This document shows positions 23,950 through 35,178 of a DNA stretch of 64,000 nt, piece by piece (within the stretch, counting starts at the first letter, position 1; each line of letters begins with the position of its first letter). Source of the DNA: Nilaparvata lugens (Eukaryota > Arthropoda > Insecta > Hemiptera > Delphacidae); NCBI RefSeq assembly GCF_014356525.2, contig NC_052505.1, positions 48,624,906 to 48,688,905 of the forward strand. The letters run 5' to 3'. Under the pieces are notes generated by a model, which ran no database searches, was not told the origin of the DNA, and was given only the letters and a program-made list of their open reading frames with translations. The position numbers were made by a program, and so were the translations under genes.

Positions 23950-25545
23950 TAATATAAATCTAATAGAATAGCCATATCAAGTGACAATTGCATCATTTAT
24001 AGCCGAAACATGTTCTGACTAAGCAATTTTAAAAAAGGTACTTAGATTTCTATTCTTATTTATCATAAAAAATGGTACTGTATGTTTGAAAAACATCCTT
24101 GCAGAGATTTCAGGATAGGTTTCCCATACCAGAAGAATAACAATCATCCGACTAAAATTTATATATTTGTTTGTTCGATGGAATTGAGAAAAGTTTTATG
24201 TCGACGAGAATCAAGTTGGAAAACATTTTTTTGAAAAATTGCTTGGAACTTCCTCACTATTCTCCACGACTGTGATTTATGGCAAGAGTTCGATCGGCTG
24301 ACATTGGGTGACAAAGTAGTTTATGAAGTAGCCAGTAGAGAGCAGTTAACTTCATTTTGTGCTGCAGTATCTTCATAATGTTCCACTAGATGTCGCTAGT
24401 TGTTGTTGTCGGTTGTCTCCGTTTCGGTGAAACTCAAAGTGGATAACACAGATTTTGGTAAGTGCAATCTCTGATTGAAAAGAAAACAATAATTTGATAA
24501 CAAAGCTATCAACTTCGAAGCATTTCAGTGTTATGCCTTTTTTAATGCTTCTATAATCAAACAGAATTCACGATTTTATTCCAATTTAAGTTTCATTTCT
24601 AACAAAATCAATACCATAAATTTAGGTTATGTTGGACATGCGTCCCCAGACCCTACTAGTGCCAGATATAGATCACACCACTTGGCTCAAATTTTGAAAA
24701 AGCGTCCCATGTGCTTAGCTTTGGTTCTGTTTTTTACTCTTAATTGTAATCAGACTGCTACAAATAACAAGTCAGACAGGGATTCATACTAGTAATAATT
24801 GTTTTCTAATTTCTGAGAGTCAATAAAATAAGCTGGGTCTTGTGCTTCCAGCTAAGGGCTAACCAAATATCCGGGTTGCCAGATTGTATGAAAACTTTCA
24901 CATGTACGCCATTATTGCTTAGTGTATTCAATGTTACAACATGGTTTTCACATCGAATATATTCATTCAAATAATTATGGAAGTCCAGATTCCTCACAAT
25001 GACATTATTTATTGTTAAGTTAAATATGATTTTCATGTACAATTGATTTTATTCTGCTTGATTGATTGGTATTTTTAATTATAAATATCTCTGGAACAAT
25101 TTGATATATCGATGTAAGGTTTTCGCCATCCACTTTGACTTCAAATTTTGTATCCAAATCATGTGTGTAATGGGGTAATTATTATTGGTAATTGGGGTAA
25201 TATTAGGTAGGGTATTGAGCTGGTATTATAGGGTTGTGAGAACAACCCTAGACATCATGTTAACAATTTATAATGGGTCGCTTGGCTTGCGAGAGGTTAA
25301 ATTGAACTAATTCTATAACTCATGAGAAAGGAACTATATTTTGAAAGAATAAACAAAACAGATTATATTTTGGAGAACTAAGTAATCGATTTAATAAGTT
25401 GTAACTCAAAACGAAACTGGAAACTTAAATAAAATAATATTAAGAAAACTTTTCATACAAACAATAGAATAATTACAGGATTTGCCTTCAATAAAAAAAA
25501 TATGAATAATATAATTATAATAATAAAATTGATAATATTAGCAAC
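23950..25545. other. Non-coding stretch; one isolated donor-like site
   Basis: The only exon-like signal is a strong 5' splice-site match 'ttttggtaagtgc' at about 24,450-24,463, preceded by a GC-richer segment from about 24,370 that could be an untranslated first exon on the plus strand. Nothing else is supported. Confidence 0.35.
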
Positions 25546-25550
25546 TCACT

Positions 25551-25683
25551 GAACCAGGAAAATGGGTCTCGGAACAGAGGAGTAGAGCCGGGCCCGATTA
25601 TCTGCTGTAGATAGTTCCAGGTTCCGTCCTTGTAACCGACTGCCAAGAGGCATATATTTTTCAGTCCAATTTTACTTGTCATG
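25551..25683 (-). CDS. Candidate first coding exon on the minus strand, unrecognised protein
   Basis: On the minus strand an ATG at about 25,683 opens 44 codons starting MTSKIGLKNICLLAVGYKDG. The frame stays open with non-random, GC-richer codons (WNYLQQIIGPGS, then LFRDPFSWF) and then meets a consensus 5' splice site, CA|GTGAGT, at about 25,556-25,549. Beyond the donor the frame runs into AT-rich sequence and stops. An in-frame TGA lies four codons upstream of the ATG. The ATG context is poor (T at -3). The composition contrast plus a perfect donor makes a genuine first exon plausible, but no family is recognised and no acceptor or second exon is visible in the window. Confidence 0.3.
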
Positions 25684-25689
25684 AATTTT

Positions 25690-25930
25690 CACCGTCGTCG
25701 ACACTTTTAATTTTTTAAACAATGGATGCTCTCGGATTGGAAAAATTCATGTCAAATAATCGGCTCCATTACATGTGTATATAATATGAAAAATTGTCGA
25801 GAAAATGAACATTATTCGAAATTGAGGGACCGAAAATTTCGATCTGACCTAACAGTTCATTTTAAATAGTAAAATAATTTTTCTATAATTTAATGTTAAA
25901 TGAATATTGCATCTGTACTATTATTAAGTG
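25690..25930. other. Non-coding stretch
   Basis: It may contain the promoter or 5' UTR of the candidate exon to its left, but no motif decides this. Confidence 0.3.
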
Positions 25931-25932
25931 AA

Positions 25933-26125
25933 AATGATTACAACTGAACAGAAAGAACAAGTTAGCCTATTGCTATTGCATCTCCACGATTACAACCATC
26001 CGTATTACAACTAAACAGAAAGAACGAGCTATTGCATCTATTCCGAGTACCTTACAAACAATTGTATCAAAACTCAACAGGAAGAGCAGCTAGCCATTGC
26101 ATTTATTCCGAGTACAACCACTTGT
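25933..26125. repeat. Degenerate tandem array, three ~60-67-bp units
   Basis: Three units each carry 'attacaactgaacagaaaga' or a close variant, then 'gctattgcatctattccgag', then 'acaaccacttgta' or a variant. Confidence 0.75.
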
Positions 26126-26129
26126 ATAC

Positions 26130-26612
26130 GAGATTACATTAAATATGTGCAATAAGTTATGTAGTTACTATCTAAGTTCTAGGAAACTAATACGAAAATG
26201 AGATCAAGTCAAAACACCCCCTAATTCACTATGGAAATGATTCAAGTGAAAATTCACTGTAATCAGAGAATTAAAAATAATAATATGTCTGCTTACGACT
26301 GCATGCAGATGTTTGATTTTTATCTCTGTCTGACTGCATACGTGTGTCTGTTACTGTGTGCGTTCGCCTCAAGGCATCTATGATTTATAATAAGAATAAA
26401 AGTTTTCCCACATAATTTGATCAATCCAAAAGAACACCTAAAATGGAATAAAAAACTAGAGGTTTCCCAGTTGTTTCTTGTAAGTATATGTGAATGTTTT
26501 TTGTGATTGTTTTGGTGCTTTGTCAGTTGAGTGAGTTTTGTGAGAAAGAGACATCGGTTTGAAGAATGAGCGCAGGGGTTCACAAAATAACTCGTCCAAA
26601 TTTCTCCGTTAA
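26130..26612. other. Non-coding stretch, nothing seen
   Basis: The frame at 26,320-26,583 (minus) has no motif. The stretch ends at the Helitron 5' end. Confidence 0.4.
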
Positions 26613-26768
26613 TCTATACTTATAAAATTCTTATCCTACTGACTCACTGACTCACTGATCACGATTTCTGGAATCTACTGGATGGATTGCAACAAAACTT
26701 AGAATATAGCTTCCTTATACGTCCTAGGTGCTCACTAAGAAATTTTTTGTTCGATATTTCAACTCTAA

Positions 26769-26985
26769 ACCTAGCTCCGCAGTGCAGGCTGGATGCTTGT
26801 CTGACTCGGACTAGGCGCTGAGACAGCAAATAATAGCAGCGTTGGTGGGAATGCGAGCGGCCGCAGTAAACCTAGGTTAAAGCTAGCTCCGCAGTGCAGG
26901 CTGAATGCTTGTCTGAATCGGACTAGGCGCTGATACAGCAAATAATAGCAGCGCTGGTGAGAATGCGAGCGGCCGCAGTAACATC
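26769..26985. repeat. Direct tandem duplication of ~105 bp
   Basis: Two nearly identical units each run from 'ctagctccgcagtgcaggct' through 'ggactaggcgctga' to 'atgcgagcggccgcagtaa'. A related inverted phrase, 'ccatcctgcactgcggcgct', lies at about 27,468-27,487. GC-rich against the surroundings. Confidence 0.9.
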
Positions 26986-28929
26986 TTTCACCCAGCAATG
27001 GTCGGCGTAGTTCCGCCTAGCGGACAGACGAAAGATCAATCCAGTCGGTTATTTGATCCCCCAAGCAAGGCTCAGCCAAGCAGCCGAGACAATAGAACAA
27101 TGGAGTGACGGTCTTATTCGCGTTCATCAGCAGTTTTCTTTCTCACGATTATTTTGATTTTTGTACTACCTATAATCAATGATAACTCCAGTCACCAGTT
27201 AAAAGTTTCACCAGAAACGTGGTGTACTACCATATTAATGACTTTTCATGATGATTTTTAATTATTTAAAAACATTGTTGACATTCTGAGCCTTCAGGCT
27301 AAACTTGGGGTCGCTGAGAACGAATCTGCAATCAGAATTTCTCTATCACGAAAAATAACGAAAAAACCCAGCTGTTGATCTGCCGTTAACAGACATCCTG
27401 CAATGCGGCCGAAACACTTCCAAGCCAGACACCCATCTCAAATGACAACAACGCCAAGCTGTGAGAAACCATCCTGCACTGCGGCGCTAGGTTTAGGGTG
27501 GTTTTTAAGGGTTTAAAGTTCGTCTTTTAGCATGTATATTCTTCTTCTCACAATCTCTTAATTATAATTGAATTGACCATATCATATGTTACTATAGAAC
27601 TATAATCTAGAGAGAGTACCTATTCGGAACAGTTGATAACTGGCGACCAATTAATAATTTTGTCAGGTTGGCATTGAATTGAGATTATTTCATTTGGTTT
27701 GCACCAAGTTGAAGAATCAATTAAAATGCATTCATCGAGAACAAATTGATTGGGCACTGCTGCTTCAATCAGAGCTATTCCTGGGAGTATTGTTAATTTT
27801 TATTTTTCATATAACAAACTTTTATGACGGGAGTTGCTTCTATCAATTGATCCTATTCTATCAAGACTAATTTTGTTTGTATATCCGACAGATCGCGAAA
27901 ACTGCTTGAAGGGGTATTTTAAAAACTTCAGAAGTGTCCGTTGTGGAATCTGTTTGTAAAGAATGGGGAAATTCGGCCAAAATTTAACTTGGGCGAAAGA
28001 AAGGGGTTATTTATTGAAACGGGCCAAATAGCTGTTGTTGCTTTTCCTAATGCGAAAATATCCTGCATAGAAGTAAGGCGCTTTTCCCATGAATCAATTA
28101 TTCCAAAAAATTGATTGTTTTACCAAAAAAAATATAAGGTAGCTTTCGATAAAAATATTGGAGAATATGTATAATAGTTCGTTGACTGTCAGTATTCCTC
28201 ATTAATAGCATCAATGCTCCCCTTTTAAACAATGCTGACACATTGATGTGAATCTTACTATAATCTGGTTACTTTAGATCAGATGAAGAAAATAATGTTG
28301 ATGATCGCTACTGTTTCAATTTCAATCATGTTTGACATTTCTGCTTTTGATGCCAGTTGTTATTATTATATGAAAGAAGCTCCCATTGAATGAAATCATA
28401 ATCATTGAAGTCAATAATTATACTAAGAAAGCAATTTGTTTGAATATGAGTGTGTTTGTCAATTTATGTATCCATGTCGGACAGATCTCGAAAACGGCTC
28501 CAACGACTTTGATTAAATCAGGAATATATTGTGCTTGTGACAAAAAACATTATTTTGGAACAGGTCTAACCCTGGGAAAATTCGTTGAACTACCAAGAGA
28601 ATGGATTATTGGTCCCTCAAGTAGCAGCTGATCAGAAAAAAGTTTTTCATAGTCTGAAAACGTAAGAAAGTGTGAGCAAATAAAAAACATTATAATAGCT
28701 GTAGTTGAGTTAACAAATTTGGCGACCTTATTTTAAAACATTGCAGTATTCATGGAACATCTGGAAGAATAGGTTCAGAAAGTGACCGGATGATAACAAA
28801 AGGAATTTAAAATCGATCTCTCCAAACATATGGTAGTTGAATGTAATGTTCATTGTGAGGTGATAGAAATGTGACTAATTTCTTCAGCTTCTGTTGTATT
28901 GGTTCCTCTGTTGCTGGATGTACGCAGCC

Positions 28930-29060
28930 ATCCAGACTCAATACCACGAGAACCAATCAGAGAAGCCTTCTATTGAAAAAACCCTGCTCTGATTAATTCT
29001 CATGAAATTTAATCCTGATTGAAACTGAACATGCTTTTGTGCTAATGGGCCTGATATTTT
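28930..29060. mobile_element. Foldback MITE (copy 2, decayed)
   Basis: 'cacgagaaccaatcagagaa' and, about 20 bases later, 'ctctgattaattctcatgaa' give a weaker version of the palindrome at 22,688-22,842. Confidence 0.5.
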
Positions 29061-29956
29061 CATGTTTCAAAATCAGCTAAAAACGAAATTGAAAAAAAAA
29101 ACATAATATTCCATAAGCTGCTCCTATTTCTTTTCATGATGTTATTACGACACAAGACAAACCTATTCATATTGATAGATAACAAGTAAATTCTAAAGTT
29201 GTCAATTTAGATAGAAATTAAATATTGAGTTACATGTTAGTTTACATTCAAATTTTCTTTCCTAAGCTTTTGGTTTCAAGCTAAGATCAAAGTAAGAAAT
29301 CATTAATGTTAGTCAATAGTCAAAGCGATTGAATAAACTCTATTCAGATTTAGGCGAATTCACATTAAAATGATCCCACTTTAATATTTATGGTTGTAGA
29401 GTTTAGGACATGTGAAATCAGCCACAATAAATGTTATACTATTTTGAATGGACTCTCATGTATGAATGGACTTCCATGGAAGAAAGAATCAGTGGATTCG
29501 CTGCTTTTACACTTTTGTATAAGTGAAACAAAAAGTAAGCGACAGACTATGCCAAAAATTCCAGAATAAGCAAGAGAACCATATGGATACCAGAGTCATC
29601 GAATTTCGAAATAACCCAATTTGGAATTTAATCTTCAATTGCCAACGCAAAAATAACATGATCACTGCTGATTTGATAACTGTCAACGGGAAATATTAAT
29701 TGCCAATGAATAAAGTTGAGGGCGACTCTTAAACCTCATATCCTACAAAATTCGCTGCAATTAGACTACTCTTCTACAGAGCACTTCCAACACATCAATT
29801 GATTATTTGAATGATTTGACTTAATAATTTTCATGCCAAGCTATGGCCTAATCTCAAAAACGATTATAACAATTTTGGTGGGACTTGAATTATAAATTTT
29901 TCACAAAAATAATTTTATCTTTTAATTCCCGGAGCGAAGCACGGGTGCCCTGCTAG

Positions 29957-30070
29957 TTTCTTATAATATTGCTTACATCAATACTCACAAGTGGATTTAA
30001 TTTTGATTCATCAGTCAACTTACAACAGCTGTTATCATACGAAACTGACAAATTCTGGGAATATATCCAA
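29957..30070. other. Spacer between two Helitrons
   Basis: Starts with the T of the plus-strand Helitron insertion site and ends with the A that is the T target base of the minus-strand element. Confidence 0.5.
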
Positions 30071-30759
30071 CTAGCCGTCAGGCTCGCTTCGCTCGCCATA
30101 TCCGTCTAGCCAGGGGGCTCCGCCCCCTGGACCCCCGACTGGATCGTCCAAGAATGAGATCAGCAGGCTCGCTTCGCTCGCCTGCATTTTTCATTTGAGC
30201 ATTTTTATCATATGTTAGGACAATCAAGTCGGGGGTCCAGACTAAACGTCTGGCTAAACGGACATGGCGAGCGAAGCGAGCCTGACGGCTAGAAATATAA
30301 TATTCTAGATTGAAGTAGCAGTGCCCAATCAATTTTTCCGCGATAAATGCATTTAAATTTTCAACTTGGTGCCAACCTAACAAAGTCAACTCAACTTAAT
30401 GCCAACCTGACAAAATTATTAATTTAGTTGCCAGTTAACAACTGTTTCGAACAGGTACTCTATCTAGATTATAGTTCTATAGTAACATATGATATGGAAA
30501 TTTCAATTATAATTAAGAGATTGGGAGAAGAAGAATATACATGCTAAAAGACGAACTTTAAACCCTTAAAAACAACCCTTAGAGTTAAAATATTGCCAAA
30601 TGATTTCTTAGTGTGCCTCTAAAGGGGCCAACTGAACATACCTACCAAATTTGAACGTTTTTGGTCCGGTAGATTTTTAGTTATGCGAGTGAGTGAGTGA
30701 GTGAGTGAGTGAGTCAGTCAGTCAGTGAGTGAGTGCCATTTCGCTTTTATATATATAGA
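30071..30759 (-). mobile_element. Helitron-like element, 689 bp, minus strand
   Basis: On the minus strand the 5' end is TCTATATATATAAAAGCG (base 30,759, preceded by A). It is followed by 'gcactcactcactgactgac' and 'ctaccggaccaaaaacgttc', then the segment shared in inverse with 27,497-27,760. The 3' end is a hairpin ('ggcgagcgaagcgagcc') and 'gacggCTAG' at 30,074-30,071, followed by T. There is no coding sequence. The (GAGT)n/(CAGT)n run at 30,690-30,733 belongs to its 5' end. Short, with both termini, it is the clearest Helitron in the window. Confidence 0.75.
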
Positions 30760-31280
30760 TAATGTAGAGCTAGTCGATTTGTGAAGGCGGTCTGGTTCGT
30801 AGTTCGTAGTTGACAACATTTTATTGCATATATTTCATGTACAGTACATACCACAAGCAAGAATGACAAAAGCGAAGTACACTTGGATAGCAACAGAGAT
30901 GCTCGAATTTATTTCAAAAATTTCATGAATGTATTTTGACTGGTCTCGACTGTTTGACATGGCAGGAATGTTGGAATGTCAGCAAAAACGATCGTTATCA
31001 TTTTGTGCACTCTGCAGTCCAAACAGATTTCAATATTTATCGATTCGTATGACATGGTGACATTTTCCAGCGAACGTCAACTTTGTCTGATATGTGTTTG
31101 ATTTGTATCGTTCAATTCTCACTCATCGATAAGGATAAACTACTAGATTTAAGTGCAGTGAATTACTAAGTATAGAATCTGCTAGTTCTACCGTAGAGAC
31201 ACCGTACATTGAGATCATCATATGCATTCTTATGCTCATTCTATGGTTCCACAAACATCAAAGACAATAAAACTATAAAG
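30760..31280. other. Non-coding stretch, nothing seen
   Basis: No frame or repeat recognised. Confidence 0.4.
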
Positions 31281-31284
31281 CTAA

Positions 31285-32375
31285 TTACTGCGAAATGGCA
31301 CTCACTCACTCAACAACAGAACTAGAAATCTACGGGATCAAAAACGTTCAAATAAATAACTTGGTAGATATGTTAAGTTGGATTTCTCTAGATAAGCATT
31401 TAGAACAGATTTGGAGAAAATCCAATGATACGCCCAAAATCTGCGTTTTTCTAGCATTTCTGCTTTTTCTCAGATTGACCGAAAACAAATGAACAAAGAA
31501 TGTTCAAACTAAATACAGAAGCTTAGTTACAATGTGAAAATGTTCTATTAGGAGGACTTTAATAAATAATGCCGAAGATAAAGCCCCAAATAAGAGTTTT
31601 TTCAGCGTGTTCCAGTGTTTCTCCGCATTTTTCTGCGTTTTATTATTTTGCTTCAATAATAATTAATGATGAGCAGGAAAAAAGTTGAAATTCAGTTGAA
31701 ACTGTTGAAATTCAGTTCAGAAGAAGTAAACTTGTTGAACACGAAGTGTTTTGAGATAGACACAGAATTACCGTTTTCCTGCGTTTTCTCAACCTTTTCA
31801 AAACCTCATTGACAGAAAACGTTCAAAATTGATACAGAGAGGCTATAGTAATCTGTTATGAGAAGACTCAGATATTTCGTCAAAGATTTTCTAGCTAAAC
31901 CGGCGTTTTCCAGCGTTTTCTGCATTTTCCTGTGCTTTTTCACCTTTTCCGATAATTGATACAAAATATTTGAATTTGGTACACAGGTTTAGCTGAGGTT
32001 GAGAAAATTTGTATTAGAATGGCTTTAAAATGATGCCAAAGATACGTCCAAAACCGGTGCTTTTAAAACGTTTCTCTGCGTTTTCCCAGCTTCTCAGAGA
32101 CCATATTGCAGAAAACGTTCAAATTAGGTACAGAGGTTCAGCTATAGAGGCAAAAAATCTTATGTTGAGATGAATGCCCAAAATTGGCGTTTTCCTAAAA
32201 TTTTCAGCTTTTCATTATCTTATTTCCAGAAACTGTTAAAATTTGGTACACAGGTGTATCTAATTATTTTTTGGAGTTTTAGTAAGTATTTCTTGGGTTT
32301 TCAGGAACTACTAGACTTTAGAGTGTAAACAAACTCGATACACAGGTTCAGCTTAGGTTATAGAGTCTCCAGTTT
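31285..32375 (+). repeat. Helitron-like 5' end running into a degenerate tandem array
   Basis: 31,288-31,370 ('gcgaaatggcactcactcac', 'aaatctacgggatcaaaaac', 'gttcaaat') matches the 5' end of the minus-strand Helitron. The following kilobase repeats a diverged unit of about 110-155 bp. Each unit has a pyrimidine-rich 'gcgttttcc...' part and a 'gttcaaatttggtacacagg' part (near 31,502, 31,818, 31,968, 32,118, 32,231 and 32,325). The second part resembles 'gttcaaatttggtaggtatg' of the Helitron, so the array probably grew from the Helitron 5' region. The open frame at 31,295-31,492 is incidental. Confidence 0.6.
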
Positions 32376-32610
32376 TGCAATGAGTTTCTACATTTCCCAA
32401 GTGAATTCATACTTGAGAAGTGTGTAGACATAAAAATAACTGAGTGATCAATGATCATGAGATCATGCATATTATGTCTGATGTGATTCTTCGATGGTAT
32501 CTAATAGTAATAAAGATTAGTTCGAAATAGAATCATTAAAAAATTTGGCACTTGTGAACGACCCGATGAGACGAACATAATATCATGGTTTGAAAAAGTA
32601 GTTGAGTCAT
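32376..32610. other. Non-coding stretch, nothing seen
   Basis: No frame or repeat recognised. Confidence 0.35.
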
Positions 32611-32611
32611 A

Positions 32612-33868
32612 TGAAGCTGAAAATTAGGTGTTTTTCACAATACAAGGAGCATTGTTGTCAGGTGTACCTGGAAATCTATATGAGATAGAGCGCTCTACTT
32701 GATCTCAGATTGTAGAGCACAAAAATATGCTCAGAGGGATTTTGAATTAAACATCCAAAAGGTAACAATCGGAAGATATTGTCGATCAAAAACCAAAATA
32801 AATCAAAATTGATTTTTTCTTAAAATTTCACTCATTTTTGAAAAATTATAACTCAGTACTCATAAGAGATAGAGAGTTCTGAATGATCTCATTTTATTCA
32901 GAAATTTATAATCTAAAAAAAAGGTGGGAGCAAATTTTTATGTCCGATTGCGAGATTTGGCAGAAATAGCTGAAAACTGGTAAATGAGCCGAAAATACGA
33001 GGTTTCCAGGCCACCCTGTATCTAGCACAAGGAAAATTTGCATGAAGAAATTGGTTCTGGACTTCTCATATGTACAAATAATATAGTGACGTTTTCAACA
33101 GGGTTGGTTCGGGATTTATTTGAGTGAAACTACAAACGGAAATTATACTGAAATTTATTGAAATAATCTAAACTAATACTCTATGGCACAGACTAAACGA
33201 ATATTTACAGAGACATAGAAAACAATAATTGCTAGATTATAAGACTCACCACGATATTAAAATTACTATAGTACAATCAAAAGTCCATCGATTCACACTG
33301 AAAATAAACTAACACTCTAGCAGAACAAATTTCTGATTTCTTCAACTCTTAAAAGATTAACAAACACTGACAGATTAAACTGACACTAACACTTCCTTCG
33401 TCCACTTCGAGTCCACTTCGTCAAAACACTACACTTTTACCGTTCGTTCACACATCGCTTGTCTTCATTCACCATAAACTCAATACTGCCTCACATATCC
33501 AAGTTGTCCCTCTTTAATACTGGCTGCGAACTTTCTAGATCATTCCAGAGACGTTCCCTTGTTTACGACCTGTCAATCAAGCTCCATAGAATGTTCTCGA
33601 ATTCTCCAGAAGCCTCTAACCTTCCACTAGTTAATAGGTGTGAGTGAGATGGAGTGAGAGGAACAGAGAGGGAGAGTGGCTGACCGCATTCAGCTGGAGA
33701 CAATGTGACTCCTGCCCTTTGTTCTATCTTCTCGAACTTTCGCCTATTCCCCGTGCCATGCACCTTCCTGTCCCTAAGCCTATTTGTCACAATATATTAG
33801 AAAATCAGAACTACAATATAAATTGCAAGCACACCCCCTTCTTTATGTCTATATTGACTGGACTTATA
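32612..33868. repeat. Dispersed repeat family B, copy 2, split by a solo LTR
   Basis: 32,612-33,085 and 33,797-33,868 together align with 4,239-4,786, including 'gaagctgaaaattaggtgtt', 'atgagatagagcgctctac' and, after the split, 'ttagaaaatcagaactac' and 'tctatattgactggact'. The left inverted arm of copy 1 is absent here. Confidence 0.8.
33080..33796 (-). mobile_element. Gypsy-type solo LTR with 6-bp target-site duplication
   Basis: The 705-bp insert (33,086-33,790) starts gtgac and ends gtcac and is flanked by 'aatata' at 33,080-33,085 and 33,791-33,796. The paralogous family B copy at 4,703-4,722 shows the site without the insert. Read on the minus strand it has a GC-rich U3-like first half, an initiator-like 'gtgttagtgtcagttt' region, AATAAA signals near 33,159-33,154 and 33,127-33,110, and a short inverted terminal repeat. 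That is the layout of an LTR. No second LTR or internal region is present, as expected after LTR-LTR recombination. The superfamily call (Ty3/Gypsy) is inference from the terminal motif; the exact duplication could be 5 or 6 bp. Confidence 0.65.
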
Positions 33869-33869
33869 T

Positions 33870-35170
33870 GATTTCATTTCCAGAGATACTTTCACTTTGT
33901 CCAAATGAATTTCAAGGTAGAATGCCTGTCCAGCACTGTCGTGAAAAGAAAACCAGGATGCCCTCCCAAATCTTCCAAAGTTTCTGGTAGAATCTGGGAG
34001 GGTTAATGGAGAGAGATGAGTGTTCTGGGGTGGCGGTAAAAAATCAGAAACTAATTTTGAAAGCACAGGTAATGGAAAGATTGCCAAGGATGTGCTGATA
34101 AATTGATAACTGAGGAAATGGAGGAAAGTCATACTTTAGCGTCAGGAAGGGGATAAGGTTTTTGAAAAGCGGAATTGAGGAATGAATGCTGCTGATTGCG
34201 CGACTCGAATATCAAATGATGATTGAGGAGACGAAGAAGATAATAAACACAGATAAATCATACATCTAATCTAAACACTTTATTTTATGTCAATATCCCA
34301 AATGAGGGTTTATGCACACCATCTATAGACTCGTATAGTTTCCATAGACATATAACAGTCATAATAGATTGAGTTAACCCATTATTGAATCCAATTACAT
34401 AGAATGTTCCGTCCATTTCTCATAAACGTTCATTTCTGAAGCCGACTCTGACTAAACCAAAACTTTCATGGTACTCGCAGTGAGGCGTTGCCGACTTTGG
34501 AAGTTGTTAGCGAATTGGGAAGTAGTGTCTCAACTCTCAGCATCCCAACTTTCTCTTCAATTCATTCCATATTCAATCTTTGTACTTGAAACCAGCACAC
34601 ACCACCTCACTGTTATAGCTGGTGTGTTACTGGATAAGGATGATGATGATGATGATGATGATGACGATGACGAGAGAGAAGGAAGGATATGGAGATGGAG
34701 GAGAAGAAAAAAAGGAGAATAAGAATGAAAGATTCACTTTTCTACTACTTATTCTCCTAGTAATTCTCTCGAACAACAATTTTTTATTAATTCTTTATTA
34801 ATTCTCCAGCTGCAGTAGCAACTTCAAGTGGAGAACTTCGTTTAATATTGGCCAATTTTCTGCCATGAAATTTCACATCCTTAATTAGTTTGAGAGTTTG
34901 CATAGCCTATTCGGGGGTGCTCAAACGAGTGATAACGACAAACGATGCGTCTTCCAACACTTATTATTCCTTCCTGATAATTCTCGCTCTGCAACACTCT
35001 CTCACTCTCTGAGTTGTTGGAGAGTGATGTCACGTTTGTTTGAGCTCTCAGAATTTGTTGTTTTTTGTTGAATTAGAGGACTGAAAATTTTTTGTCAAGT
35101 CATTAGTATAAGTTTTCTGTTACAAATTCCATGTATTGAAAATTTCATACATCGTTCCAGTCGCCTGATA
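33870..35170. other. Non-coding stretch with a GAT microsatellite
   Basis: (GAT)n with GAC variants at 34,638-34,672. The open frame through it (34,468-34,722) encodes an Asp run and is not supported as a gene. No other feature. Confidence 0.5.
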
Positions 35171-35178
35171 TCAGTGAA

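Larger units (their letters stand above)
26613..29956 (+). mobile_element. Helitron-like element, non-autonomous, plus strand
   Basis: 5' end TC at 26,613 (A|TCTATACTTATAAAATTC), followed by the 'actgactcactgactcact' track. The 3' end has the GC hairpin 'cccggagcgaagcacggg' and then CTAG at 29,953-29,956 before T (CTAG|T). TC...CTRR ends, a 3' hairpin a few bases from the terminus and insertion between A and T are the established Helitron signature. No Rep/helicase frame remains. The internal segment 27,497-27,760 is an inverted homologue of 30,574-30,320 in the minus-strand Helitron, so both belong to one family. The interior holds a tandem duplication (26,769-26,981), a family A-like phrase near 28,480 and a decayed foldback MITE near 28,930-29,060, so it has been enlarged by captured or inserted DNA. 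Confidence 0.7.

Noticed and set aside
30660..30735. Short regularly spaced GAGT/CAGT repeats resembling a mini CRISPR-like array
   Set aside because: No spacer variation and a four-base unit; it is the known style of a Helitron 5' end in a eukaryotic genome.
33459..34132. Several overlapping open frames on both strands
   Set aside because: They lie inside or across the borders of the solo LTR and the family B copy; no coding evidence.
34468..34722. Acidic Asp-run protein
   Set aside because: The Asp run is a (GAT)n microsatellite; flanking codons have no motif.
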